The translations under genes were made by a program, and so were the position numbers. Below the pieces are notes generated by a model, which did not search any database, was not told where the DNA came from, and was given only the letters and a program-made list of their open reading frames with translations. From NCBI GenBank assembly GCA_900766915.1, contig CAAFXE010000353.1, forward strand, positions 25,897 to 89,896: a stretch of DNA of 64,000 nucleotides, written 5' to 3'. Source of the stretch: Lachnospiraceae bacterium (lineage in GTDB: Bacteria > Bacillota > Clostridia > Lachnospirales > Lachnospiraceae). Shown piece by piece: positions 25,313 to 33,774 of the stretch; the stretch's first letter is position 1, and each line of letters starts with the position of its first letter.

Positions 25313-27304
25313 ATGATCAGAAAATATGTATATGGTACACCATTGGAGACAGAAGCAGTTGTGGCAAAGATGAAGGAAACAGAAGGGCAGCCGGATTATG
25401 GGACAATATCCCTTAAGGATGGTTTTGAATTCTTTTATCAAATGTCAGATGAGGATATGGTTTATGGGCTGGGAGAAGCAAACGGTGGAATCAATAAGAG
25501 GGGCAACCGTTATGTCAGTAAATGCACCGACGATCCGGATCATACGGAGGATAAGCAGTCCCTTTACGGAGCTCATAATTTCATTGTGCTGTCAGGCAAA
25601 GAAAATTTCGGGATTTTCGTGGATTATCCTTCAGACCTTTGTTTTGATATCGGATATACCCACAAAGATGAGCTTCGAATCACCTGCAAAGAAAGCAACC
25701 TTGTATTGTATGTGATCTACGGAGCGAATGCCTACGATATTGTGAAACAGTTTCGTAAGATCATCGGCAAAAGCTATATCCCTCCCAAATTTGCCTTTGG
25801 GTTTGCCCAGAGCAGATGGGGATATCGTACAAAAGAGGATTACAGAGAAGTAGCAGACGGGTACCGGGACAACCATATTCCGTTGGATATGATCTATATG
25901 GATATTGATTATATGCAGGATTTTAAGGATTTTACACTCAATGAGGAGAATTTTACAGATTTTCCTGAATTTGTACAGGAAATGAAAGAACAGAATCTGA
26001 GGCTGATTCCGATTATCGATGCGGGAGTCAAGATTGAGGAAGGCTATGACGTATACGAGGAAGGCGTAGCCAATCAATACTTTTGCAAGAGAGAGGACGG
26101 CAGTGATTTTGTGGCTGCTGTATGGCCCGGCTATACCCATTTCCCGGATGTTTTACAACCGGAGGTCAGAGCGTGGTTCGGCTCAAAATATAAGGTATTG
26201 ACAGATCAGGGAATCGAAGGATTCTGGAATGATATGAATGAACCTGCCATTTTCTATACACCCGAGGGAATAGAAGAACTGAAAGGCAAAATGCAGGATT
26301 TTTGTAAGGAATCCCCTTCTCCGCAAAAGGTATGGGCAATGCAGGGAGAAACCCTTGGAGTAGCAAATTGTGAGAAGGACTACGCTTCCTTTTACCATCT
26401 TGTAAATGGCGAGAAAGTCCGTCATGACAAGGTTCACAACCTGTATGGTTATAACATGACAAGGGCTGCGGCAGAAGGATTGGATAAAATTGATGAAAAC
26501 CGCAGATATCTTCTGTTTTCCCGCTCGTCTTATATTGGAATGCACCGTTACGGCGGAATCTGGACAGGAGACAATAAGTCCTGGTGGTCCCATATTTTAC
26601 TGAATCTTAAGATGATGCCGTCCCTGAATATGTGTGGATTTTTATACACGGGAGCAGATCTGGGAGGCTTTGGTTCAGATACCAGCAGAGAGCTTCTGCT
26701 TCGCTGGCTGGCACTGGGAATTTTCACACCCCTGATGAGAAATCATTCCGCAGCCGGCACAAGACGTCAGGAATGCTATCAGTTTGAGGAGGTAGAACAA
26801 TTCAGAAGCCTGATCAATGTGCGTTACCGACTGATCCCGTATCTCTACAGTGAATATATGAAAGCTGCCCTGCAGGATGATCTTTACTTTAAGCCGTTGG
26901 CTTTTGAGTACCCGGAGGATAAGATTGCTGCAGATATTGAAGATCAGCTGCTCCTTGGCAATGAGATTATGATCGCACCGGTCTATACCCAAAATGCAAA
27001 GGGACGAAGCGTCTATCTTCCTGAGAAAATGATGCTTGTGCGTTTCCTGCCGGATGGAACCATAGAGCAGCAGTGTCTTACGAAAGGCTGCCATTATGTG
27101 AAGACCGCATTAGACGAAGTCACATTGTTTATTCGTAAAGGAAAATGTATTCCTGTGGCAGAAGCTGCGGAATGTGTTGAAAAAATCGATATGACACATC
27201 TGGATATGGTAGGATATGAGAATTCCGAATATTTGCTTTACAATGATGATGGTATTACCAAAGAGTACGACCTGCAAAAACATACAAAGATTTTAAAAAG
27301 TTAA
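25313..27304 (+). CDS. GH31 family alpha-glucosidase
   Basis: A 663-residue glycoside hydrolase of family 31, cytoplasmic because no signal peptide is present. An N-terminal beta-domain is followed by the catalytic barrel with MIYMDIDYMQDFKDFTLN, the nucleophile D307 in WNDMNEP, and the probable acid/base D420 in TGDNKSWW; RNHSAAGTRRQE follows. The family acts on alpha-glucosides (maltose, isomaltose and others); the exact substrate cannot be given. Start with AAGGAG upstream. Flanked by an AraC gene on each side; it is not within the raffinose operon itself. Confidence 0.93.
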   Translation: MIRKYVYGTPLETEAVVAKMKETEGQPDYGTISLKDGFEFFYQMSDEDMVYGLGEANGGINKRGNRYVSKCTDDPDHTEDKQSLYGAHNFIVLSGKENFGIFVDYPSDLCFDIGYTHKDELRITCKESNLVLYVIYGANAYDIVKQFRKIIGKSYIPPKFAFGFAQSRWGYRTKEDYREVADGYRDNHIPLDMIYMDIDYMQDFKDFTLNEENFTDFPEFVQEMKEQNLRLIPIIDAGVKIEEGYDVYEEGVANQYFCKREDGSDFVAAVWPGYTHFPDVLQPEVRAWFGSKYKVLTDQGIEGFWNDMNEPAIFYTPEGIEELKGKMQDFCKESPSPQKVWAMQGETLGVANCEKDYASFYHLVNGEKVRHDKVHNLYGYNMTRAAAEGLDKIDENRRYLLFSRSSYIGMHRYGGIWTGDNKSWWSHILLNLKMMPSLNMCGFLYTGADLGGFGSDTSRELLLRWLALGIFTPLMRNHSAAGTRRQECYQFEEVEQFRSLINVRYRLIPYLYSEYMKAALQDDLYFKPLAFEYPEDKIAADIEDQLLLGNEIMIAPVYTQNAKGRSVYLPEKMMLVRFLPDGTIEQQCLTKGCHYVKTALDEVTLFIRKGKCIPVAEAAECVEKIDMTHLDMVGYENSEYLLYNDDGITKEYDLQKHTKILKS

Positions 27305-27395
27305 AAAAGAATCTAACAGCTACAAAGACATAAGCCCGCAGTAGCACTTGATGTCATTGTATGATATGATGTAGAAAAGCTTTCGGGAGGCTGCC

Positions 27396-28244
27396 ATGCA
27401 TGATTTAATCTTTTCTGTATTTCCAAGTGAAAATTTTGTGGATCTGGGACTTTATCAATACGGATGGGAGCAGTGTGCACCGGCTCATTCTTTTGGCCCC
27501 GCAGCACGAAACCACTATTTATTCCATTATGTGATTTCCGGTACGGGAACATTAATGGCCGATGACAGCCATGGGAATACCAGGACTTATCAGATTAAAA
27601 GCAGGCAGGGATTTATGATCTTTCCGGGACAGGTAAATACTTATGTAGCTTCAAAGGATGTTCCGTGGGAATATATCTGGCTTGAATTTGACGGCTTGCG
27701 GGTAAAGCAGGCAATAGAAACTGCAGGGCTTTCACCGGATTCACCGGTATATCATGCAAGATTCAAGGAAATGCAGGAGAAAATGGTGGGAGAGATGACT
27801 TATATTGTTGAAAATAAAGATGCTCCCCCATTTCATCTCATTGGTCATTTATATCTTTTTCTGGATTACCTTACCAGATCGGTAGCTTCTCTTCAGGTGC
27901 CAAAACAGAGTAAGCTTAGAGATTTTTACCTGAAAGAAGCAATTTCCTATATTGAGTTGAATTTTCAGAATGAAATCACAGTAGAAGATATTGCGGCGCA
28001 GTGCGGGCTGAACCGAAGTTATTTTGGAAAGATTTTCAAGGATGCGGTTGGCAAGTCACCTCAGGAATTTCTGATGAATTATCGTATGATCAAGGCAACG
28101 GAACTTCTTCGTTTGACAAAGCTTTCCATTCAGGACATTGGAAATGCTGTGGGTTATCCTAATGCACTGCATTTTTCCAGAGCATTTAAAAATATATATG
28201 GAGTTTCTCCACGAACGTGGCGTGCTCAGAATGAAATAAATTAA
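27396..28244 (+). CDS. AraC-family regulator of the raffinose-type operon
   Basis: A 282-residue regulator with an N-terminal cupin domain of the MsmR/RafR kind (FGPAARNHYLFHYVISGTGTL, GFMIFPGQVNTY) and a C-terminal AraC double helix-turn-helix (NRSYFGKIFKDAVGKSPQEFL; AVGYPNALHFSRAFKNIYGVSP). Starts after GGGAGG. It lies between the GH31 gene and the sugar transporter operon, with a terminator after it. Control of the downstream alpha-galactoside operon is inferred from position and from similarity to MsmR-type activators; the weak -35 of the operon promoter fits activation. Confidence 0.92.
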   Translation: MHDLIFSVFPSENFVDLGLYQYGWEQCAPAHSFGPAARNHYLFHYVISGTGTLMADDSHGNTRTYQIKSRQGFMIFPGQVNTYVASKDVPWEYIWLEFDGLRVKQAIETAGLSPDSPVYHARFKEMQEKMVGEMTYIVENKDAPPFHLIGHLYLFLDYLTRSVASLQVPKQSKLRDFYLKEAISYIELNFQNEITVEDIAAQCGLNRSYFGKIFKDAVGKSPQEFLMNYRMIKATELLRLTKLSIQDIGNAVGYPNALHFSRAFKNIYGVSPRTWRAQNEIN

Positions 28245-28249
28245 ATGAT

Positions 28250-28293
28250 GTCCTCAGCCGGATTTGAAAGCGATCCGGCTGGGGACTTTTTTG
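28250..28293 (+). terminator. Terminator after the AraC gene
   Basis: A 14-bp stem (GTCCTCAGCCGGAT with ATCCGGCTGGGGAC, one G-U) followed by TTTTTTG. Confidence 0.92.
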
Positions 28294-28383
28294 TATATAC
28301 CAAAATATACCAAAATGCTAGGTGAATTTCATATGACAAGATAAAAACAGCAAAATGATATAAAAGTGGATTTTTACTGGTAT

Positions 28384-28412
28384 TTTATAGTCGCATAAAG
28401 GCATGTTATAAT
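28384..28412 (+). promoter_or_regulatory. Probable promoter of the raffinose-type operon
   Basis: A perfect -10 TATAAT at 28407-28412 with a poor -35 (TTTATA, 17 bases upstream). The poor -35 suits an activator-dependent promoter. A tandem AT-rich motif (ATATACCAAA at 28295-28304 and again at 28306-28315, approximately) lies upstream and could be an activator or catabolite site. Confidence 0.5.
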
Positions 28413-28443
28413 CAGCTTAACAAAGAAAAAGGAGATGAATTTC

Positions 28444-29763
28444 ATGAAAACATTCAAAAAAGCAACCAGTATTCTACTCATACTGGGCATGATGGCAACG
28501 GCTGTATTCATGACGGGATGTAGTACAAAGGATCCGGCAAATGGAAAGACGGTTGTTGAAATCGTTCAATACAAGCCGGAAGCTGTCAAGGCCTTCGAAG
28601 CCTTAGAGGCCAAATTTAACGCAACCCATGATGATATAGAGCTTGTCATCGATTCACCCAATGATGCAATGACGATTCTGAAAACACGGTTTATCAGGGA
28701 AGATTATCCGGACATCATTGGTATCGGAGGTGACATCAACTATTCAAATTTCCTGGATGCGGATATGCTGATGGATATTTCCGATTATGAGGGTCTGAAG
28801 GACATCAAAGAGTCTTATCTGAAAACAGATAAGGAGCTGGAATTTGTTCCCATGGAAGGAATCTATGCAGTTCCTTATATGGCCAATGCGGCAGGTATCC
28901 TCTATAACAAGGATATTTTTGAGGAGCATGGCTGGACGATCCCGGAAACTCTGGATGAGTTTTATAAGCTGTGTGAAGAAATTCAGGCTGCCGGTATTTT
29001 GCCATTGTACTTTGGATTTAAAGATACCTGGACATGCCTTGCACCATGGAATGCCATTGCTGTAGATTTAGCTGATTCAGACATCTGTGCTCAGGTAAAT
29101 GCAGGTACTGCACAATTTAAAGATGCCTACAGACCGGTAGCTAAGGTCATCAAATCACTGCTTGCCTATGCACAGCCGGATCCTTACGCTTACGGTTACA
29201 ATGACGCCTGTACAGCATTTGCCCGTGGGGAATCTGCCATGTTTGTGATCGGAAGCTATGCAGTTCCTCAGATTAAACCAGTAAATCCTGATATGAATAT
29301 AGATTCCTTTGTTTTCCCGGCATGCGATGGTCCGGAGCAGAATGTGCTGAACTCAGGTAACGACTTACAGTGGTCCGTAATGGCAGGAAAAGAGGACAAG
29401 AAAGAAGCAATCTATGAAGTATTAAATTTCCTGTATGAGGATGAAAATATCCAGACCTATTTGGATGACCAGAGTGCGGTTCCATGTAAGAAGGGCGATT
29501 TTCAGTTACCGCCCATGCTGGATGGCATGAAACCATACATTGAAAGCGATAGAATGGCAGATTATCAGGATCATCACTATCCATCGGAAATGGCTGTAGA
29601 TGCCATGATCCAGACTTATCTCATGGACGACAGTGCGAACAGTCTGGACACTTTCCTGGAAAAATTTGATACAGAATGGATCCGTTATAACAGAGACCTG
29701 ATCGCTAAGGTTCAGAAATATTATGAAGAACATCCAAATGAGCTGCTGGAAGGGGGAGAGTAA
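28444..29763 (+). CDS. Sugar ABC transporter substrate-binding lipoprotein
   Basis: A 439-residue extracellular binding protein of the SBP_bac_1 family for oligosaccharides. Signal peptide with lipobox MTGC (C26), then the periplasmic-binding fold (VVEIVQYKPEAVKAFEALEAKFN, AGILYNKDIFEEHGWTIPETLDEF). I chose ATG 28444, nine bases after GGAG; an upstream ATG at 28435 abuts the ribosome site. Gene context (GH36, GH13_4, fructokinase) suggests raffinose-family oligosaccharides as ligand. Two permease genes follow; no ATPase gene is present in the operon. Confidence 0.93.
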   Translation: MKTFKKATSILLILGMMATAVFMTGCSTKDPANGKTVVEIVQYKPEAVKAFEALEAKFNATHDDIELVIDSPNDAMTILKTRFIREDYPDIIGIGGDINYSNFLDADMLMDISDYEGLKDIKESYLKTDKELEFVPMEGIYAVPYMANAAGILYNKDIFEEHGWTIPETLDEFYKLCEEIQAAGILPLYFGFKDTWTCLAPWNAIAVDLADSDICAQVNAGTAQFKDAYRPVAKVIKSLLAYAQPDPYAYGYNDACTAFARGESAMFVIGSYAVPQIKPVNPDMNIDSFVFPACDGPEQNVLNSGNDLQWSVMAGKEDKKEAIYEVLNFLYEDENIQTYLDDQSAVPCKKGDFQLPPMLDGMKPYIESDRMADYQDHHYPSEMAVDAMIQTYLMDDSANSLDTFLEKFDTEWIRYNRDLIAKVQKYYEEHPNELLEGGE

Positions 29764-29767
29764 CCAC

Positions 29768-30640
29768 ATGAAAGGGAACAGAGAACGGAAGAATACGTTT
29801 CTTCTTATTACAATACCAGTATTGGCATTATTCATTTGTTTTAACACCTTGCCGCTGATCAAAGGCTTTATTTACAGCTTTACAAATTTCAAAGGCTATG
29901 GCTCTTATGACTGGGTGGGTCTTCGAAATTACATAGATCTTTTTCAGGATGCCCGTGTGGGAAAATCTTACCTGTTTACCTTTAAATATGCTTTGGTCGG
30001 TACGATCCTGACCAATGTGATTAGTCTGATCCTGGCCTTAGGTTTAAACAGTAAGATCAAAGGAAAGAGCGTGCTGCGAGGCGTTTACTTTATACCAAAT
30101 GTACTGGGTGGATTGGTCATCGGTTACATTTTCAGTTTTATTTTTACCTACGTATTGCCGGCAGTTGGTCAGGCTACGGGCATCGGATTTTTAAGCAGCA
30201 GTATCCTTTCCAATACGGCAACTGCATGGATCGGTATTGTCATTGTCGGATGCTGGCAGGCCATCGCCATGAACACCATCATTTATATTTCGGGACTCCA
30301 GACAGTACCGGAGGATGTTTATGAAGCAGGTGCCATTGACGGAGCTACCGGCTGGAGACAGTTCAAAGACATTACGCTGCCGTTGATCGTTCCGTTTTTC
30401 GGAATCAATCTGGTACTGTCCATGAAAAATTTCCTCATGGTATTTGATCAAGTCATGGCTTTGACAAAAGGCGGTCCGGCCCAGAGTACGGAATCCATTT
30501 CCTACTTGATCTACAACAACGGAATGAGCGGCGGACAGTTTGGCTTTCAGAGTGCCAATGCATTCCTGTTCTTTGTACTGATCGTTGCGGTTTCCGTTTT
30601 CCAGATGACAGTATTAAATAAAAAGGAGGAGCAGTTATAA
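29768..30640 (+). CDS. Sugar ABC transporter permease 1 (MalF type)
   Basis: A 290-residue membrane permease with about six hydrophobic segments and the conserved EAA coupling loop (YEAGAIDGATGWRQFKDITLPLI, residues about 185-207). ATG 29768 follows GGGGGAG, four bases after the stop of the binding-protein gene; a frame opening from 29723 overlaps the previous gene and lacks a ribosome site. It pairs with the next permease. Confidence 0.93.
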   Translation: MKGNRERKNTFLLITIPVLALFICFNTLPLIKGFIYSFTNFKGYGSYDWVGLRNYIDLFQDARVGKSYLFTFKYALVGTILTNVISLILALGLNSKIKGKSVLRGVYFIPNVLGGLVIGYIFSFIFTYVLPAVGQATGIGFLSSSILSNTATAWIGIVIVGCWQAIAMNTIIYISGLQTVPEDVYEAGAIDGATGWRQFKDITLPLIVPFFGINLVLSMKNFLMVFDQVMALTKGGPAQSTESISYLIYNNGMSGGQFGFQSANAFLFFVLIVAVSVFQMTVLNKKEEQL

Positions 30641-31488
30641 TGGCTAGAGGAAATAAATTTACGAGAAGTGTCAACTGGCCGGTCACCATCCTGTTGATCA
30701 TCGGCTGTGTTACCATATTTTTCCCGCTGTATATGGCAGTGATCATTGCCTTTAAACAGCCCTCAGAGATGACAAACGATATTGCCGGAGCATTGGCACT
30801 GCCCCTTACCTGGAGCCTTTCCAATTTCCGGGAAGCCATGCGGGTTACAGACTTCTGGCATTCTCTTGGAAACAGCCTTCTGATCACCGTGACTACAGTT
30901 GTCCTTTCTATTCTGATTCACGGTCTTGCAGGTTATGCCATCGGAAGGGGAATGAAGGAGAACAAGTTTAATAATTTTGTGTATCTGTTCATTGTAAGCG
31001 GTATGTTTGTTCCATTTGCAATCCTCATGATGCCTCTGGTAAAGCAGACAGCACAGATGGGCATTGCCAACCGGTTTGGTGTCATCCTTTTATATGTGGT
31101 ATTCTTTATGCCGTTAAATGTGATGTTATATAAGGGGTATTTAACAAATATTCCGGTTGCCATTGAAGAGGCTGCACGAGTTGATGGAGCCAGCACATGG
31201 AAAATCTACTGGACGATTATCTTTCCCATGATGAAACCGATGCATGCAACCGTAGCAGTTTTAACAGCCATGAGTACATGGAATGATGTGATGACTCCAC
31301 TGGTCATTATGTCAGGAACAGGAAAGAATACACTGCCTCTGGCACAGTTAAATTTCCAGACACAGTTTGGAACAAACTATAACCTTGCATTTGCGTCTTA
31401 TCTGTTAGCATTGATTCCGATCTTACTTTTCTATGTGGTATGTCAGAAACATATCATCAATGGAGTTGTAAACGGAGCGGTAAAATAA
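30640..31488 (+). CDS. Sugar ABC transporter permease 2 (MalG type)
   Basis: A 282-residue permease of the MalG/MsmG class with six hydrophobic segments and the EAA loop IEEAARVDGASTWKIYWTIIFP. Its ATG overlaps the last base of the preceding stop codon, after AGGAGGAG, so the two permeases are made in step. An ATPase shared with other sugar importers (MsmK/MsmX-like, encoded elsewhere) must energise the system. Confidence 0.94.
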   Translation: MARGNKFTRSVNWPVTILLIIGCVTIFFPLYMAVIIAFKQPSEMTNDIAGALALPLTWSLSNFREAMRVTDFWHSLGNSLLITVTTVVLSILIHGLAGYAIGRGMKENKFNNFVYLFIVSGMFVPFAILMMPLVKQTAQMGIANRFGVILLYVVFFMPLNVMLYKGYLTNIPVAIEEAARVDGASTWKIYWTIIFPMMKPMHATVAVLTAMSTWNDVMTPLVIMSGTGKNTLPLAQLNFQTQFGTNYNLAFASYLLALIPILLFYVVCQKHIINGVVNGAVK

Positions 31489-31505
31489 TTTGAAGGAGTG
31501 TTTGT

Positions 31506-33689
31506 ATGGCACTAAAATATGATTCCAAAAATAATACCTTTACGATCCATACAAGGAAAAGTACCTATCAGATGAAAGTTGATGAAATGGGTGTGCTTGT
31601 GCACACCTATTTCGGCACGCTTTCTGATGACAGTGATTATTCCTATCTGATCGCACCTGCAGATCATGGGTTCTGCGGACAGCCTGCGGGGGCAGGAAAA
31701 GACAGAACCTATTCTATGGATTATTATCCTCTGGAGTATCCCGTATATGGAAACGGGGATTACCGGCTCCAATGTATGAAGGCAAACTTAGAAGGTCAGG
31801 TACCGGCACTGGATCTTAGATTTCATTCCTATCAAATATCTGATGGGAAATATGAGCTTTCCGGTCTTCCTGCAATGTTTGGTGAGGAAGAGTCACAAAC
31901 TCTGGAAATCGTTTTGAAAGATCTGTATGAGGAAATCTATGTCCACCTCTTTTATGGAGTATTTGAGCAGAAAAATATCATTACAAGAGCGGCAGTGATC
32001 GAAAATCAAACCGAGAAGCCTCTTTTTATCAAACGTGCCATGAGCATGGGACTTGATTTTTCCGACAGTGGGCTGGAGTTGATTCATTTCTATGGAAAGC
32101 ATGAATGTGAGAGACAGTTTGAGCGCAGAAAGCTGCCCCATGGAATTACAGAAATCAGCAGTAAAAGGGGCACATCCTCTCATCAGCACAATCCCTATAT
32201 CATACTTTGCAGCCCGGATACAACAGAAGATCATGGAAGCTGCTGTGGAATTTCCCTTCTGTACAGCGGAAGCTTCCGAATGCAGTTGGAAATCGGACAG
32301 ATCGAAGGAACAAGAGTGGTTTGCGGTATGGATGACGAGGAACTGTCCTGGAGACTTGGAAAGGGTGAAACATTTACCACACCGGAGACAGTCATTTCCT
32401 ATACAGACAAGGGCTTTTCAGATTTATCCAATGATCTTGGAAAAGCTTATGAAGGAAATCTCATACGCAGCAGCTGGAAGGATCGGAAACGGCCGATTCT
32501 GGTAAATAACTGGGAGGCCACCTATTTTGATTTTGATTCAGAAAAACTGTTAGCCATTGCAGGTCAGGCGGCAGAGCTTGGTTTGGATATGATGGTTTTG
32601 GATGACGGATGGTTCGGAAAAAGAGATGACGATAATTCCGGGCTGGGCGACTGGTATGTCAATGAGAAAAAACTGGGCTGTTCCTTAAAAGAGCTGGTAG
32701 ACCGGATCAATGGAATGGGTCTGATGTTTGGTATCTGGGTGGAGCCTGAAATGATTTCGGAAGACAGTGATCTGTACCGTTCCCATCCTGAATGGGCCAT
32801 GGTGATTCCAGGAAGAGATCCTGTCAGGGGAAGAAACCAGTTGATTTTAGATCTGTCCAGAAAAGATGTACGGGAATACATCAAAGCATGCTTGGATTCC
32901 ATTTTACAGTCGGCGAATATTCAGTATATGAAATGGGATATGAACCGCAGTGTGGAGAATGTTTATTCGGCAGGAACCCCCGATGCACCACAGGGAAACA
33001 TCCGCCATCAGTATATTTTGGGTCTGTATGAAATTCTGGAATATCTTGTGACCAACTATCCAAAGCTTCTCATCGAAGGCTGCAGTGGCGGCGGTGGAAG
33101 ATTTGATGCCGGAATGCTTTATTATACCCCCCAGATCTGGTGCAGTGACAATACTGATCCTATCGAGAGACTGAAGATCCATTACGGAACCTCTTTTGGT
33201 TATCCCATGTCAACGGTAGGTGCACATGTTTCCAAAAGCCCCAATGAGCAGAACCATCGGGAAACACCGTTTAAAACAAGAGGGATCTGTGCGATGCAGG
33301 GTGCCTTTGGCTATGAATTGGATCTAAGTAAGATGTCCGATGAAGATAAGGAAAGTGCCAGATGGCAGATTGCGTTTTACAATGAAAATTACCGGTTATT
33401 CCAAAAGGGACGTTATTACCGGTTGACATCTCCGTTTGAAAATCAGGACTTTACGGCATGGAGTTATGTGTCAGAGGATCAAAAGAAGGCGGTACTCTGT
33501 GTGGTTTATACGGATCTTCATGGCAACAGTGCACCTCACCGAATCAAATTAAAAGGTCTTTGTCCTGATCGGATTTACAGAATGGGAGAAAATACTTATT
33601 CCGGGGCAGCTCTGATGAATGGTGGAGTTGTGCTGCAAAAGCCTCAGTGCAATTATGACTCCTGCATGCTTTTGCTGGAGAGTAAATAA
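31506..33689 (+). CDS. GH36 alpha-galactosidase
   Basis: A 727-residue family 36 glycoside hydrolase removing alpha-1,6-linked galactose from raffinose, stachyose or melibiose. No signal peptide, so intracellular after import. The nucleophile is D478 in KWDMNR and the acid/base D548 in CSDNTD; both positions coincide with those of characterised tetrameric GH36 enzymes. Other landmarks are MVLDDGWFGKRDDD and EGCSGGGGRFD. The start follows GAAGGAG. Products would be galactose (for GalK, 2871-4037) and sucrose (for the next enzyme). Confidence 0.95.
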   Translation: MALKYDSKNNTFTIHTRKSTYQMKVDEMGVLVHTYFGTLSDDSDYSYLIAPADHGFCGQPAGAGKDRTYSMDYYPLEYPVYGNGDYRLQCMKANLEGQVPALDLRFHSYQISDGKYELSGLPAMFGEEESQTLEIVLKDLYEEIYVHLFYGVFEQKNIITRAAVIENQTEKPLFIKRAMSMGLDFSDSGLELIHFYGKHECERQFERRKLPHGITEISSKRGTSSHQHNPYIILCSPDTTEDHGSCCGISLLYSGSFRMQLEIGQIEGTRVVCGMDDEELSWRLGKGETFTTPETVISYTDKGFSDLSNDLGKAYEGNLIRSSWKDRKRPILVNNWEATYFDFDSEKLLAIAGQAAELGLDMMVLDDGWFGKRDDDNSGLGDWYVNEKKLGCSLKELVDRINGMGLMFGIWVEPEMISEDSDLYRSHPEWAMVIPGRDPVRGRNQLILDLSRKDVREYIKACLDSILQSANIQYMKWDMNRSVENVYSAGTPDAPQGNIRHQYILGLYEILEYLVTNYPKLLIEGCSGGGGRFDAGMLYYTPQIWCSDNTDPIERLKIHYGTSFGYPMSTVGAHVSKSPNEQNHRETPFKTRGICAMQGAFGYELDLSKMSDEDKESARWQIAFYNENYRLFQKGRYYRLTSPFENQDFTAWSYVSEDQKKAVLCVVYTDLHGNSAPHRIKLKGLCPDRIYRMGENTYSGAALMNGGVVLQKPQCNYDSCMLLLESK

Positions 33690-33710
33690 CATCTACATTG
33701 CAACAATGCA

Positions 33711-33742
33711 GGGAACTGTTTAGAAGCCACTGAACAGTTCCC
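33711..33742 (+). repeat. Minimal derivative of the 131-bp repeat, perfect hairpin
   Basis: A perfect 10-bp stem (GGGAACTGTT with AACAGTTCCC) around a 12-base loop in the gap between the GH36 and GH13 genes. Bases 33713-33730 match the reverse complement of the right end of the copy at 63626 (about 16 of 19 positions, including AGAAGCCAC), and the following TGAACAG matches the other end, so only the two termini of the repeat remain. It could modulate expression of the downstream genes. Confidence 0.55.
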
Positions 33743-33774
33743 AATGCAGATACACTGAAAGGTGGTATACAAAA

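Noticed and set aside
27313..27330. AACAGCTAC at 27316 as a further remnant of the 131-bp repeat
   Set aside because: Only nine to ten bases match one terminus; this is expected by chance in a window of this size.
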